Assembly (NCBI RefSeq): GCF_026967795.1
Contig: NZ_JAPVBH010000008.1
Span: forward strand, 151,633 to 215,632
Reading direction: 5' to 3'
Source of the DNA: Modestobacter sp. VKM Ac-2986
GTDB lineage: Bacteria > Actinomycetota > Actinomycetes > Mycobacteriales > Geodermatophilaceae
Length of the DNA: 64,000 nucleotides
The notes beneath the pieces are model-generated. The model saw nothing but the letters and a program-made list of their open reading frames with translations, had not been told where the DNA came from and did not search any database. The position numbers and the translations under genes are program-made. Every line of letters starts with the position of its first letter. The first letter of the stretch is position 1. This document shows, piece after piece, positions 42,967 to 51,283 of this stretch.

Positions 42967-43657
42967 GCAGCTCGCGCTCGCCGCGCTCCGCGAGCCGCTG
43001 CCCGCCGCCGACGCCGCGCACCTGGCCGACTGTGCCGCCTGCCGCGGCGAGGTGGCCGCCCTGCAGCGTGCGGTCGACGCCCTCGCCGTGCCGGCGCTGG
43101 CGGCACCGGCCCCCAGCGTGACCCCGCCGCCGCGGGTGTGGGACGCGATCGCCGCGGCGACCGGCGTCTCCGCCACGCCCGCGCCTGCACCCACGTCCGA
43201 GCCGGAGCCCGCGCCGGCCCCGGTCGTCGAGCTGCGCCCCCGGCGCACGCGCTGGCTGGCCGCGGCCGCCGCCGCAGCGGTCGTCGGCGGACTGGCCGGT
43301 GCCGCCGTGCTCACCCGGGACGACGCCGGCGCGGTGGTCGCCGCGACCACGCTCGACCCGCTGGACGCCGACGAGTCCTCCGGCACCGCCGAGGTGCGCG
43401 AGCGCGACGGCGTCCGCTCGCTGCAGGTCGACCTCGACGCCCCGTCGCTGGGCGAGGGGTACTACGAGGTGTGGCTGCTGCGGCCCGACGTCAGCGGGCT
43501 CGTGCCGCTGGGCGTCGTCCACCAGGGCGCCAACTCGGTGCCGCTGCCCGACGGCCTCGACCTGGGCGACTACCCGGTCGTCGACGTCTCGGTGGAGCCA
43601 CTGGACGGCGACCCCGCCCACTCCGGCGTCTCGGTGGCCCGCGGCTCGCTCTCCTGA
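42947..43657 (+). CDS. Membrane anti-sigma factor (RskA-type)
   Basis: 236 residues. Cytoplasmic zinc-binding anti-sigma motif HLADCAACRGE (HxxxCxxC) near residues 25-33, a Pro/Ala-rich linker, one membrane helix (AAAAAAVVGGLAGAAVL) and an RskA-like outside domain (GEGYYEVWLLRPDVSGLVPLGVV...YPVVDVSVEPL). This is the usual design for inhibiting an ECF sigma and sensing the envelope. GGAGG precedes the GTG at 42947, which overlaps the sigma gene by 20 bases. Release would require regulated proteolysis, not visible here. Confidence 0.88.
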   Translation: MQHCSPEQLALAALREPLPAADAAHLADCAACRGEVAALQRAVDALAVPALAAPAPSVTPPPRVWDAIAAATGVSATPAPAPTSEPEPAPAPVVELRPRRTRWLAAAAAAAVVGGLAGAAVLTRDDAGAVVAATTLDPLDADESSGTAEVRERDGVRSLQVDLDAPSLGEGYYEVWLLRPDVSGLVPLGVVHQGANSVPLPDGLDLGDYPVVDVSVEPLDGDPAHSGVSVARGSLS

Positions 43658-43728
43658 CCGGATGACGTCGCTGAACTCCCGGGCGCTGGCCGGTGCCGGC
43701 GTGACGACCGGCCGGGACGGGTGGGACC

Positions 43729-44499
43729 TCACAGCACCGAGGACATGCCGCCGTCCACGTAGAGGACCTGGCCGTGGACGAACGCCGAGGCCGGGCTGAC
43801 CAGGAACACCAGCGCGCCGACGAGGTCCTCGACCCGGCCCCAGCGCCCGGCCGGGGTGTGGGCGCGCACCCAGGCGCTGAACTGCTCGTCGGCCACCAGC
43901 GGCGCGGTCAGCTCGGTCTCGAAGTAGCCCGGGCCGATGGCGTTGACGCCGATCCCACTGCCGGCGAGGTCGGCGCACATGCCCTTGGTGAGCATCTTGA
44001 TCGCGCCCTTGGTGGCGGCGTACGGGGTGATCCCGGGGCGGGTGACCTCGCTCTGCAATGAGGCGATGTTGACGATCCGGCCCCGCCCGCGCGGCACCAT
44101 CCGGCGGGCGACCTCGCGGCCGACGAGGAACGCGCTGGTCAGGTTGGTGTCGAGGAGGCGGTACCAGTCCTCGTCGGTCACCTCGGTGAACGTCGCCCGT
44201 GACTGCACCCCGGTGTTGTTGACCAGCACGTCGAGCGGCCCGACCTCGTCCTCGACCCGGGCCACCCCCGCGCGCACGGCGGCGGGGTCGGTCACGTCGA
44301 ACGGGACGGCGACCACCCGGCCCGGCCCCACCCCGGCCAGTTCGGCGCGGGTGCGCTCCAGCCGGTCGGCGTCCCGGCCGTTGAGGACGACGGTGCAGCC
44401 GGCCTCCAGCAGCCCGGTGGCCAGCGCGCGGCCGATCCCCCGGCTGGAGCCGGTCACCAGCGCGATCGAACCGCTGACGTCGAACATCCCCGCGGCCAC
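43729..44499 (-). CDS. Short-chain dehydrogenase/reductase (gluconate 5-dehydrogenase-like)
   Basis: 256 residues. TGSSRGIG (cofactor site), NNTG, catalytic serine in NIASLQSE, and the [15 protein letters not shown]yr/Lys motif near 160. The C-terminal [24 protein letters not shown] is typical of classical SDRs, and the sequence resembles gluconate 5-dehydrogenase (IdnO/Ga5DH). The GTG at 44499 follows TAGGGT plus six bases (leaderless); an ATG four codons later has GCGGGG upstream and is an alternative. The substrate is not certain. Confidence 0.88.
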   Translation of the reverse strand: MAAGMFDVSGSIALVTGSSRGIGRALATGLLEAGCTVVLNGRDADRLERTRAELAGVGPGRVVAVPFDVTDPAAVRAGVARVEDEVGPLDVLVNNTGVQSRATFTEVTDEDWYRLLDTNLTSAFLVGREVARRMVPRGRGRIVNIASLQSEVTRPGITPYAATKGAIKMLTKGMCADLAGSGIGVNAIGPGYFETELTAPLVADEQFSAWVRAHTPAGRWGRVEDLVGALVFLVSPASAFVHGQVLYVDGGMSSVL

Positions 44500-44505
44500 C
44501 GCTGG

Positions 44506-44511
44506 ACCCTA
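44506..44511 (-). promoter_or_regulatory. -10 box TAGGGT of the SDR gene
   Basis: On the minus strand TAGGGT and a six-base spacer precede the GTG at 44499, the leaderless arrangement. Confidence 0.45.
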
Positions 44512-44572
44512 CGATGACCCGGGTCGTCGGCCAGCGTGGGCCGGCGCTACCGAGCAGGAAGAGGTCGCCTTC

Positions 44573-44977
44573 GTGAGCGTGGTCGTGGGGTACGTGCCGG
44601 ATGCGACGGGCCTGCTGGCCGTCACCGAGGCCGCCCGCCAGGCGCGGTGGCGCGGGACGGACGTCGTGGTGGTCAACGCCATCGACGACAGCGGCTACGT
44701 GCGGCCCACCGCCGCCGACGAGCGCGACCTCGACGCCCTCGACGCGAGGCTCGTGGCCGAGGGCGTGCCGCACCAGATCCGGCACCTGGACGTCGGCACC
44801 GCGCGGGCCGCGGAGGTCATCCTCGCGGTGGCCGCGGAGGTCTCCGCCGAGCTGATCGTCGTGGGCATCCACCGCCGCTCACCGGTCGGGAAGATGCTGC
44901 TGGGCAGCACCGCGCAGCGCGTCCTGCTCGAGTCCTCCTGCCCGGTCCTCGCCGTGCGGGCGCCCGGGACCGCCTGA
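44573..44977 (+). CDS. Universal stress protein (UspA family), short
   Basis: 134 residues. [34 protein letters not shown] at the N-terminus and [35 protein letters not shown] at the C-terminus. The glycine-rich nucleotide motif [16 protein letters not shown] is well kept, unlike in the Usp at 14738. AGGAAGAGG precedes the GTG at 44573. The longer upstream frame lies antisense to the SDR. It is a single-domain, probably ATP-binding, stress protein. Confidence 0.85.
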   Translation: MSVVVGYVPDATGLLAVTEAARQARWRGTDVVVVNAIDDSGYVRPTAADERDLDALDARLVAEGVPHQIRHLDVGTARAAEVILAVAAEVSAELIVVGIHRRSPVGKMLLGSTAQRVLLESSCPVLAVRAPGTA

Positions 44978-44980
44978 CCT

Positions 44981-45520
44981 TCAGCCGGCCGCGCGACGCG
45001 CCCGGTAGGCGGCGGCGTGCTCCCGGTTGGCGCAGGTGTTGTCGCAGAACCGGCGGCTGGCGTTCTTGGTGAGGTCGACCAGGACGTCGTTGCACCCGCT
45101 GGCCGCGCAGCGGTGCAGCCGGTCCAGGGCACCGGCGCGGACGACGTCGGCCAGGGCCATCGCGGCCTCCACGCCCATCCGGTCGGCCACCGAGGCGGTC
45201 GGCTCGGTGGCGTGCACGTGGTAGCCCCACCCGTCGTGCCGGACCAGCTGCGGGAGCGCGTGCCCGTCGCGGAGCAGGCGGTTGACCACCCCGACCACGC
45301 CGTCCTCGTCGGCGTCCCAGATGCCGGCGAGCACCGCCCGCAGCTGCTGCACCTCGGCCAGCTCGGTCGCGTCCCCGGTGCGGCTGCCGGTGAACTCCCA
45401 GGTGTCGAGGAAGGTCACGAGCGCAGCCGGGTCGGGCAAGCGCTCCTCGCCGTCCGCGGCGGTGTTCACCAGTGCGGTCGCAGCCGCCAGCGCCACCTCG
45501 GTGTCATGGGCAAAGAGCAT
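44981..45520 (-). CDS. CGNR zinc-finger transcription factor
   Basis: 179 residues. An N-terminal ABATE-type domain (residues 1 to about 125) is followed by the CGNR finger RCAASGCNDVLVDLTKNASRRFCDNTCANREHAAAYRARR with four cysteines; the name-giving CGNR reads CANR. These proteins are stress-linked regulators in actinobacteria. AGGAG precedes the ATG. It is divergent from an EamA exporter gene, and TGACTCCTGAC repeats in between are a possible operator, so it probably controls that exporter. Confidence 0.88.
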   Translation of the reverse strand: MLFAHDTEVALAAATALVNTAADGEERLPDPAALVTFLDTWEFTGSRTGDATELAEVQQLRAVLAGIWDADEDGVVGVVNRLLRDGHALPQLVRHDGWGYHVHATEPTASVADRMGVEAAMALADVVRAGALDRLHRCAASGCNDVLVDLTKNASRRFCDNTCANREHAAAYRARRAAG

Positions 45521-45521
45521 G

Positions 45522-45579
45522 TGACTCCTGACTCTGTTAACGTGCCGCCATCAGGAGCGTACGTCCGCTGACTCCTGAC
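45522..45579. promoter_or_regulatory. TGACTCCTGAC repeats between the CGNR and EamA genes
   Basis: Exact TGACTCCTGAC occurs at 45522-45532 and 45569-45579, with inverted TCAGGAG (45551-45557) between them. One copy overlaps the CGNR ribosome binding site, so the repeat could be partly coincidental. It is a candidate operator for the CGNR protein. Confidence 0.4.
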
Positions 45580-45594
45580 GAGGAGGTGGCTGCC

Positions 45595-46557
45595 GTGCTC
45601 GACCGACGCGCTGGACTGGGTGGACTGCTGATCGCGGTGATCTCGGCCGCCGCCTTCGGCACCTCCGGGGTCTTCGCCACCGGCCTGCTCGACGCCGGCT
45701 GGAGCGCCGGGGCGGCGGTCGTCGCCCGCATGGGCATCGCGGCGCTCGCCCTCACCGTCCCCGCCGTCCTGGCACTGCGCGGGCGGTGGGGCCTGCTGCG
45801 GTCCAACGCCGGTGCCGTCCTGGCCTTCGGCGCGCTCGCCGTCGCGCTGCCCCAGCTCGCCTACTTCTCCGCCGTCGCCCGGCTCTCGGTCGGCGTGGCG
45901 CTGCTGCTGGAGTACTCCGCCGTCCTGCTCGTCGTGCTGTGGACGTGGGGCCGGCTGGGCCAGCGGCCCAGCCCGGTCACCGGCATCGGCGTGGTCGTCG
46001 CGCTCGGCGGGCTGGTGCTGGTGCTCGACGTGCTCAGCGGTGCCCGGCTCGACCCGGTCGGGATCATGTGGGGCCTGGTGGCCGCGCTCGGGCTGGCGGC
46101 CTACTTCATCCTCTCCGCCCGCACCGAGGACGCCCTGCCGCCGCTGGTCAGCGCCTGGGCGGGGCTGGCCGTCGGCGCCCTGGTGCTGGGTGCGGCCGCG
46201 CTCGCCGGGGTCGTCCCGTGGCGGACGGCGACCACCGACGTCGAGTTCGCCGGCCGGACGACCAGCTGGCTCGTGCCGGTCCTGGGGTTGTCCCTGCTCG
46301 CGGCGGCCTTCGCCTACGCCACCGGCATCGCCTCGGTCCGGCTGCTGGGCTCGCGACTGAGCTCCTTCGTGGGGCTGAGCGAGGTGCTGTTCGCCGTCGC
46401 CTTCGCCTGGCTGGCGCTGGGTCAGCGGCCGGGGCCGGTGCAGCTCGTCGGCGGCGTCGTCGTCCTGGCCGGGATCGTGCTGGTCCGGCTGGGCGAGCGC
46501 CCGGCCGACGAGCCGGCCGCCACCGTCGACCCCGTCCCGGCCGGCTCAGACCGCTAG
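45595..46557 (+). CDS. EamA-family (DMT) transporter
   Basis: 320 residues with ten membrane helices in two EamA halves (AVISAAAFGTSGVFATGLL..., and WGLVAALGLAAYFILSARTED...). The final VRLLGSRLSSFVGLSEVLFAVAFAWLALGQRP is typical of RhtA-like exporters of amino acids and related metabolites. AGGAGG lies nine bases before the GTG at 45595, which decides against the GTG three codons earlier. It converges on a second EamA gene with a 12-base overlap. It is divergent from the CGNR regulator. Confidence 0.87.
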   Translation: MLDRRAGLGGLLIAVISAAAFGTSGVFATGLLDAGWSAGAAVVARMGIAALALTVPAVLALRGRWGLLRSNAGAVLAFGALAVALPQLAYFSAVARLSVGVALLLEYSAVLLVVLWTWGRLGQRPSPVTGIGVVVALGGLVLVLDVLSGARLDPVGIMWGLVAALGLAAYFILSARTEDALPPLVSAWAGLAVGALVLGAAALAGVVPWRTATTDVEFAGRTTSWLVPVLGLSLLAAAFAYATGIASVRLLGSRLSSFVGLSEVLFAVAFAWLALGQRPGPVQLVGGVVVLAGIVLVRLGERPADEPAATVDPVPAGSDR

Positions 46558-47451
46558 TCCGAGCCGGGCCTGGCGGTGGGCGGTCTCCACCCGCTGGCCG
46601 TACCAGGTGGCGGCGAGGACCAGGACGGCGCCGACGGCCGCGACCGCGGTCAGCCGCTCGCCGCCGATGCCGACGCCGACCGCGACGGCCCACAGTGGCT
46701 CGGTGCCCATGAGCAGGCTGGCGCGGCTGGGCGAGGTCCGGCGGATGGCCCAGGTCTGGGCGAGGAAGGCGAAGACGGTGCAGGCCAGCGCGAGGTACGC
46801 CAGCTGGGCCCACGCGGCCGGGGGCAGCCGGGCCACGGCCCCCAGCTGCGGTGCGGCCGCGGCGGACAGCAGGACGGCGCCGACCGTCGACTGGACCGTG
46901 GTGAGCACCAGCGAGCTGTACGGGCGGTCGGCGGTGAGCCGGCCGATCAGGCTGACGTGCACCGCACGCACCGCCGCGGCGGCCAGCATCAGCGCATCAC
47001 CCCACCCGGGCGCCCGGACGCCGTCGCCGGAGACCAGCAGCCCGACGCCCACCACCGCGACGGCGGTGGCGACGAAGAACGGCGCCGGCAGCGGGGCACG
47101 CCCCCACGCGCCGTCCAGCAGCGGGGTGAGGACCACCGTCAGGCTGATGATCAGCCCCGCGTTCGTGGCCGACGTGCCGGTGACGCCGAAGGTCTCCAGC
47201 GTGAGGACGGCGGCCTGGGTGCAGCCCAGCAGGACGCCGACCGCCAGCTCCCTCCCGCGCGGCGTGCGCTCGCGGGCCCGCCGGCAGACGACCCCGAGCG
47301 CGGCCGCCGACAGGACGTAGCGCAGCGCGAGGACGACCAGCACGGGCGCGACGACGGTGAGGTCCTTGGCGACCAGGTAGCTGCTGCCCCAGACCAGGGC
47401 CACGCCCATGAGCACGGCATCCGTCGTCCTGTCCCGCCCTGTCGCTCGCAC
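46546..47451 (-). CDS. EamA-family (DMT) transporter
   Basis: 301 residues with about ten membrane helices in two halves, including LVWGSSYLVAKDLTVVAPVLVVLALRYVLSAAALG and VFAFLAQTWAIRRTSPSRASLLMGTEPLWAVAVGV. It differs from the neighbouring EamA in sequence and is not a simple duplicate. It is divergent from a LysR regulator with a perfect palindrome between, so that regulator probably controls it. It may export an amino acid or small metabolite; direction and substrate are not readable. Confidence 0.86.
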   Translation of the reverse strand: MRATGRDRTTDAVLMGVALVWGSSYLVAKDLTVVAPVLVVLALRYVLSAAALGVVCRRARERTPRGRELAVGVLLGCTQAAVLTLETFGVTGTSATNAGLIISLTVVLTPLLDGAWGRAPLPAPFFVATAVAVVGVGLLVSGDGVRAPGWGDALMLAAAAVRAVHVSLIGRLTADRPYSSLVLTTVQSTVGAVLLSAAAAPQLGAVARLPPAAWAQLAYLALACTVFAFLAQTWAIRRTSPSRASLLMGTEPLWAVAVGVGIGGERLTAVAAVGAVLVLAATWYGQRVETAHRQARLGLAV

Positions 47452-47470
47452 GCCTCGACCCTGCGGCCAG

Positions 47471-47491
47471 GGTCGTTGAAGAACAACGACC
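47471..47491. promoter_or_regulatory. Palindrome GGTCGTTG-N5-CAACGACC (LysR operator candidate)
   Basis: A perfect 8-bp inverted repeat with a 5-base centre lies between the divergent EamA and LysR genes, about 32 bases upstream of the LysR start and 20 from the EamA start. It contains the T-N11-A arrangement expected of LysR-type sites. Confidence 0.6.
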
Positions 47492-47510
47492 AGCTCCTCA
47501 ACCGCCGATG

Positions 47511-47516
47511 TAGCGT
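47511..47516 (+). promoter_or_regulatory. -10 box TAGCGT of the LysR gene
   Basis: TAGCGT and a six-base spacer precede the ATG at 47523; the transcript is probably leaderless. Confidence 0.5.
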
Positions 47517-47522
47517 CGCTTC

Positions 47523-48413
47523 ATGGACGTCCGCCAGCTGTCGATCCTGCGCGAGCTCGGCGACCGCGGCAGCGTCACCGCAGTGGCCCAGGCGCTGTTC
47601 ATCACCCCGTCGGCGGTCTCCCAGCAGCTCGCCGTCCTGCAGCGGGGCGTGCCCGTCCCGCTCACCCAGCGGCGGGGCCGCAGCCTGGTGCTGACCGATG
47701 CGGGGCGCGCGCTGGCCGACGCCGCCACCGACGTGGCCACCGCCCTGGCCCGCGCCGAGGTCGCCGTCGACGCGTTCCTGGACGACCCGCGCGGCACCGT
47801 GCGCGTGGCCGCCTTCTCCAGCGCGGCCACGGCCTTCTTCCCCGCCCTGCTGCAGGCCGGCGGACCGGCGGTCGAGTGCGCCGAGCACGACGTGTCCCAG
47901 TCCAGCTTCCCGGCGTTGTGCGCCGACCACGACGTGGTCCTGGCGCACCGGCTCGACTCCAGCCCGCCGTGGCCGACGACCATCGCGGTCACGCCGCTGC
48001 TGCACGAGCCGCTCGACGTCGCCGTCCCGGTGGGGCACGCGCTGGCCCGGCAGGAGTCCGTGACCGCCGAGCAGGTCGTCGGGGAGCCGTGGATCGCCGT
48101 GCACGAGGGCTTTCCGCTGCTCGCCCCGCTCGAGGCGATCGCCGCCGCGGCCGGCCGGCCGCTGACCATCACCCACCGGATCAACGACCTGACGGTCGCA
48201 GCGGGTCTGGTGTGTGCGGGCGCCGGCCTGGCCCTGATGCCCCGGCACACCGCGCCGGCCTCCCCCGGCCTCGTGCTGCGCCCGGTGCGCGGGATGGGCC
48301 TCGCCCGCCACATCGACGTCCTGGTCCGGCCGGAGCGTGCCCTGCGCAGCTCGGTGCAGACGGTCCTCGCCACCCTCACGTCAGCCGCGGACCGCCTCGC
48401 CACCGGCCACTGA
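47523..48413 (+). CDS. LysR-family transcriptional regulator
   Basis: 296 residues. N-terminal winged helix DVRQLSILRELGDRGSVTAVAQALFITPSAVSQQLAVLQRGVPVPLTQRRGRSLVLTDAGRAL, then a periplasmic-binding-protein-like effector domain (VAVPVGHALARQESVTAEQVVGEPWIAV). The dimerisation-linker helix is normal. It is divergent from an EamA exporter and probably activates or represses it in response to the exported compound. It converges on the amidohydrolase gene with a 9-base gap. Confidence 0.9.
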   Translation: MDVRQLSILRELGDRGSVTAVAQALFITPSAVSQQLAVLQRGVPVPLTQRRGRSLVLTDAGRALADAATDVATALARAEVAVDAFLDDPRGTVRVAAFSSAATAFFPALLQAGGPAVECAEHDVSQSSFPALCADHDVVLAHRLDSSPPWPTTIAVTPLLHEPLDVAVPVGHALARQESVTAEQVVGEPWIAVHEGFPLLAPLEAIAAAAGRPLTITHRINDLTVAAGLVCAGAGLALMPRHTAPASPGLVLRPVRGMGLARHIDVLVRPERALRSSVQTVLATLTSAADRLATGH

Positions 48414-48422
48414 CGCGCTGCG

Positions 48423-49793
48423 TCAGTCCAGCGCGGCCTGCATGCGCCGGGACACCCGCCGGTGGACGGCGAGCTGCTCGTCCAGCCCCGGGTGCGTCAC
48501 GGCCCCGCCCTCGACGACCACCCGTCCTCCGACGACGGTCTCCCGCGCCGACACCGGCCCACACCGCAGCCACGCCTCCACCGGGTCCGACAGCGCCCCG
48601 GCGAACCGCACACCCTCCAGCGACCACACCGCCAGGTCCCCGCACGCCCCGACCGACAACTGCCCGATCTCGCCGGTGCGCCCCAGACACGCCGCACCGC
48701 CGCGAGTGGCGATCTCCAGGGCGTCCCGGGCCGACATCGCGGCCGCGCCGTGCCGCAGCTTGCCCTGCAGCATCGCCGTCCGGGCCTCCAGCCACAGCGA
48801 GGCGGAGTCCGCCGACGCCGAACCGTCCACCCCCAGGCCGACCGGGGCGCCCGCGGCGCGCAGCTCGGCGACCGGGGCCAGCCCGCTGCCCAGGATCATG
48901 TTCGACGACGGGCAGTGCGCCGCCCCGACGCCCGCCGCGCCCAGCCGCACGACCTCGTCCGCGTCGGGCCAGACCACGTGGGCCAGCCAGGTCCGTGAGG
49001 TCATCCAGCCGACGTCGGCCAGGTAGTCGACCGGCCGGCGGCCGAAGGTGGCCAGGCAGAACGCGTCCTCGTCCTGGGTCTCGGCCAGGTGGGTGTGCAG
49101 CCGCACGTCGAGGTGCTCGGCGAGCTCGGCGGTGCGGGTCATCAGCGACGTCGACACGCTGAACGGCGAGCACGGGGCCAGCGCGATCCGGGTCATCGCC
49201 GTTCCCGACCGGTCGTGGTGCAGCTCGACCAGCCGCTGCGAGTCGGCCAGGATCTCGTCGTCGTCCTGGACGACGGAGTCCGGCGGCAAGCCACCGTCCT
49301 TGACCGACAGCGACATCGAGCCGCGGGTGGGGTGGAACCGGACGCCGAGCTCACGGGCGGCGGCCACCTCGGCGCTGATCAGGTCACCGGCCCCGCGCGG
49401 GTGCACGTAGGAGTGGTCGGTCGAGGTGGTGCAGCCCGACAGCGCCAGCTCGGCCAGCCCCACGTAGGCGCTGACGTACGCGGCCTCCTCGTCCAGTCGC
49501 GCCCACAGCGGGTACAGCGTCACCAGCCACTCGAACAGCCCACCGGTCAGCGCGGGCGCGTAGGCGCGGGTCAGGTTCTGGTACAGGTGGTGGTGGGTGT
49601 TGACCAGCCCGGGCGTGACCAGGCAACCGCGGGCGTCGATCCGCCGGACGGCGTCGGGATGCGGGTCGCCCGGTCCACCCAGGGCGCTCACCACGCCGTC
49701 GGTGACCGCGACCCACCCCCCGGTGATCTCCCGGCGGGCGTCGTCCACGGTGGCGATCAGCTCGGCGTCGTGCACGAGGAGGTCAGCGGTCAC
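48423..49793 (-). CDS. 8-oxoguanine deaminase-like amidohydrolase
   Basis: 456 residues of the amidohydrolase superfamily. Metal ligands in VNTHHHLYQNLTRAYAPA (HxH), HTHLAE, a further His in LAHVVWPD and Asp in GLGVDGSASADS. The LYQNLTRAYA and AHCPSSNMILGSG motifs match 8-oxoguanine deaminases, which give urate directly; guanine deaminase or other purine or pyrimidine deaminase activity is possible. The GTG at 49793 has AGGA upstream; the larger upstream frame is antisense to the FAD subunit gene. It is divergent from the xanthine dehydrogenase genes, which supports a purine role. Confidence 0.85.
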   Translation of the reverse strand: MTADLLVHDAELIATVDDARREITGGWVAVTDGVVSALGGPGDPHPDAVRRIDARGCLVTPGLVNTHHHLYQNLTRAYAPALTGGLFEWLVTLYPLWARLDEEAAYVSAYVGLAELALSGCTTSTDHSYVHPRGAGDLISAEVAAARELGVRFHPTRGSMSLSVKDGGLPPDSVVQDDDEILADSQRLVELHHDRSGTAMTRIALAPCSPFSVSTSLMTRTAELAEHLDVRLHTHLAETQDEDAFCLATFGRRPVDYLADVGWMTSRTWLAHVVWPDADEVVRLGAAGVGAAHCPSSNMILGSGLAPVAELRAAGAPVGLGVDGSASADSASLWLEARTAMLQGKLRHGAAAMSARDALEIATRGGAACLGRTGEIGQLSVGACGDLAVWSLEGVRFAGALSDPVEAWLRCGPVSARETVVGGRVVVEGGAVTHPGLDEQLAVHRRVSRRMQAALD

Positions 49794-49898
49794 GCGCGCA
49801 TCCTGCCGACCGTTTGTGTCCGGCAGCGCACCGGCAGGTCCCGATTCGTAACACTCCGCGGTTAGCGTGGCCGTCCCCGTCGGAAGTCGAGGTCGTAC

Positions 49899-50735
49899 GT
49901 GCTGCTGGAAGCCCCCCGTTTCGCCCTGCCCGAGACCCTCGGCGAGGCGCTGGCCGCGCGCGCCGAGCGCCCGGAGGCGGTCGTCGTCGCCGGCGGCACC
50001 GAGGTGATGCCCGACCTGCTGTGGCGGAACCGGACGGCGGCGGGCTTCCTGTCCCTGCGCCGGGTCGCCGCCCTGCGCGGGACGGCGACCGACGGCGGCG
50101 AGCTGGTCATCGGCGCGGGCACCCCGGTCGCCGCGCTCACCACCGCGCCGGACGGCGGGCTGCGCGCGGCCGCGTCGTCGCTGGGCACGCCGCTGGTGCG
50201 CACCGAGGCCACGATCGGCGGCAACGTGGTCAGCGCGCTCCCCTACCGCAACCTGCTGCCCACCCTGCTGGCCAGCGGCGCGACGCTCGAGCTCACCTCG
50301 GCCACCGGCACCCGCGTCGTCCCGTTCGACGGGTTCGTCACCGCGCCGGGGGTCACCGGGCTGCGGGAGGGCGAGCTGCTCACCGCCGTCCGGCTGCCGG
50401 TGCACGTCGGGTTCGCCGACTACGCCAAGGTCGGCCGGCGCAACGCCCAGTTCGTGGCCACCGTCAGCGCCGCGGTCGTCAGCCGGGACGGCGTCGCGCG
50501 GCTGGCGTTCGGCAACGCCGGCCCCACCCCGCTGCGCTCGGACGCCGTCGACACCGCCGCGACCGCCCTGCTCGACGGCCGGGCGACGCCTGCGGACCTG
50601 CGGGCCACCGTCGCCGCCGCGGTCGACCCACCCGAGGACACCGTCGCCTCGGCCGAGTACCGCCGGCACGCGCTCGGGGTGCTCGCCGTCCGGCTGGTCA
50701 CCCGTGCGGCCGTCGACGCGGGGCTGGGCTCGTGA
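49899..50735 (+). CDS. Xanthine dehydrogenase family, FAD-binding subunit
   Basis: 278 residues of the molybdopterin dehydrogenase FAD domain: VVAGGTEVMPDLLWRN (FAD pyrophosphate site), AAASSLGTPLVRTEATIGGNVVSALPYRNLLPTLLASGATLEL, and a CO_deh_flav_C-like C-terminus. It passes electrons from the iron-sulfur subunit to NAD or oxygen. A TAGCGT-type box lies about 30 bases upstream, with GAGG near the GTG. It is the first gene of a three-gene operon with stop-start overlaps. Confidence 0.9.
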   Translation: MLLEAPRFALPETLGEALAARAERPEAVVVAGGTEVMPDLLWRNRTAAGFLSLRRVAALRGTATDGGELVIGAGTPVAALTTAPDGGLRAAASSLGTPLVRTEATIGGNVVSALPYRNLLPTLLASGATLELTSATGTRVVPFDGFVTAPGVTGLREGELLTAVRLPVHVGFADYAKVGRRNAQFVATVSAAVVSRDGVARLAFGNAGPTPLRSDAVDTAATALLDGRATPADLRATVAAAVDPPEDTVASAEYRRHALGVLAVRLVTRAAVDAGLGS

Positions 50736-51283
50736 GCGCCGTCGAGAACCCCCGGACGGACGTCGCCGGCGGCACCGACGGTGCGGACGGGTCCGTCACG
50801 TTCGGCCTCACCGTGGACGGGACGGCGCACGAGGTGACCGCCCGGTGGGACGAGTCGCTGCTGACCGTGCTGCGCGACCGGCTCGGCGTCCGCGGCCCGA
50901 AGACCGGGTGCGCGCACGGCCGGTGCGGCGCCTGCGCGGTGCGGGCCGACCTCGGTGACGGCGGCCACGTGCTCTGCGCCTGCCTGGTGCCCGCAGCGAC
51001 CGCCGCCGGCGGCACCGTGGAGACCATCGCCTCGATCGGCGGCCCGGACGGCGCGCTCTCCGACGTCCAGGAGGCCTTCCTCGCCGAGGGCGCCGTGCAG
51101 TGCGGCATCTGCACCGCCGGGTTCGTCACCGCCGCGACCGAGCTGCTGGAGACCAACCCCGACCCGACGCGGCCGGAGATCGAGGCCGCCCTCTACGGCA
51201 ACCTCTGCCGCTGCACCGGCTACGGCCGGATCATCGCCGCCGTCGAGACCGCCGCCCGCACCCGCCGCGGAGCCACCTCATGA
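50732..51283 (+). CDS. Xanthine dehydrogenase family, 2Fe-2S subunit
   Basis: 183 residues. Plant-type [2Fe-2S] cluster in GCAHGRCGACAVRADLGDGGHVLCAC and the second, alpha-helical cluster in QCGICTAGFV...GNLCRCTGY, the normal pair of this subunit type. A 20-residue Asp/Gly-rich N-terminus precedes the fold. The GTG overlaps the stop of the FAD subunit (GTGA), and its own stop overlaps the next ATG. It moves electrons from the molybdenum site to FAD. Confidence 0.93.
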   Translation: MSAVENPRTDVAGGTDGADGSVTFGLTVDGTAHEVTARWDESLLTVLRDRLGVRGPKTGCAHGRCGACAVRADLGDGGHVLCACLVPAATAAGGTVETIASIGGPDGALSDVQEAFLAEGAVQCGICTAGFVTAATELLETNPDPTRPEIEAALYGNLCRCTGYGRIIAAVETAARTRRGATS

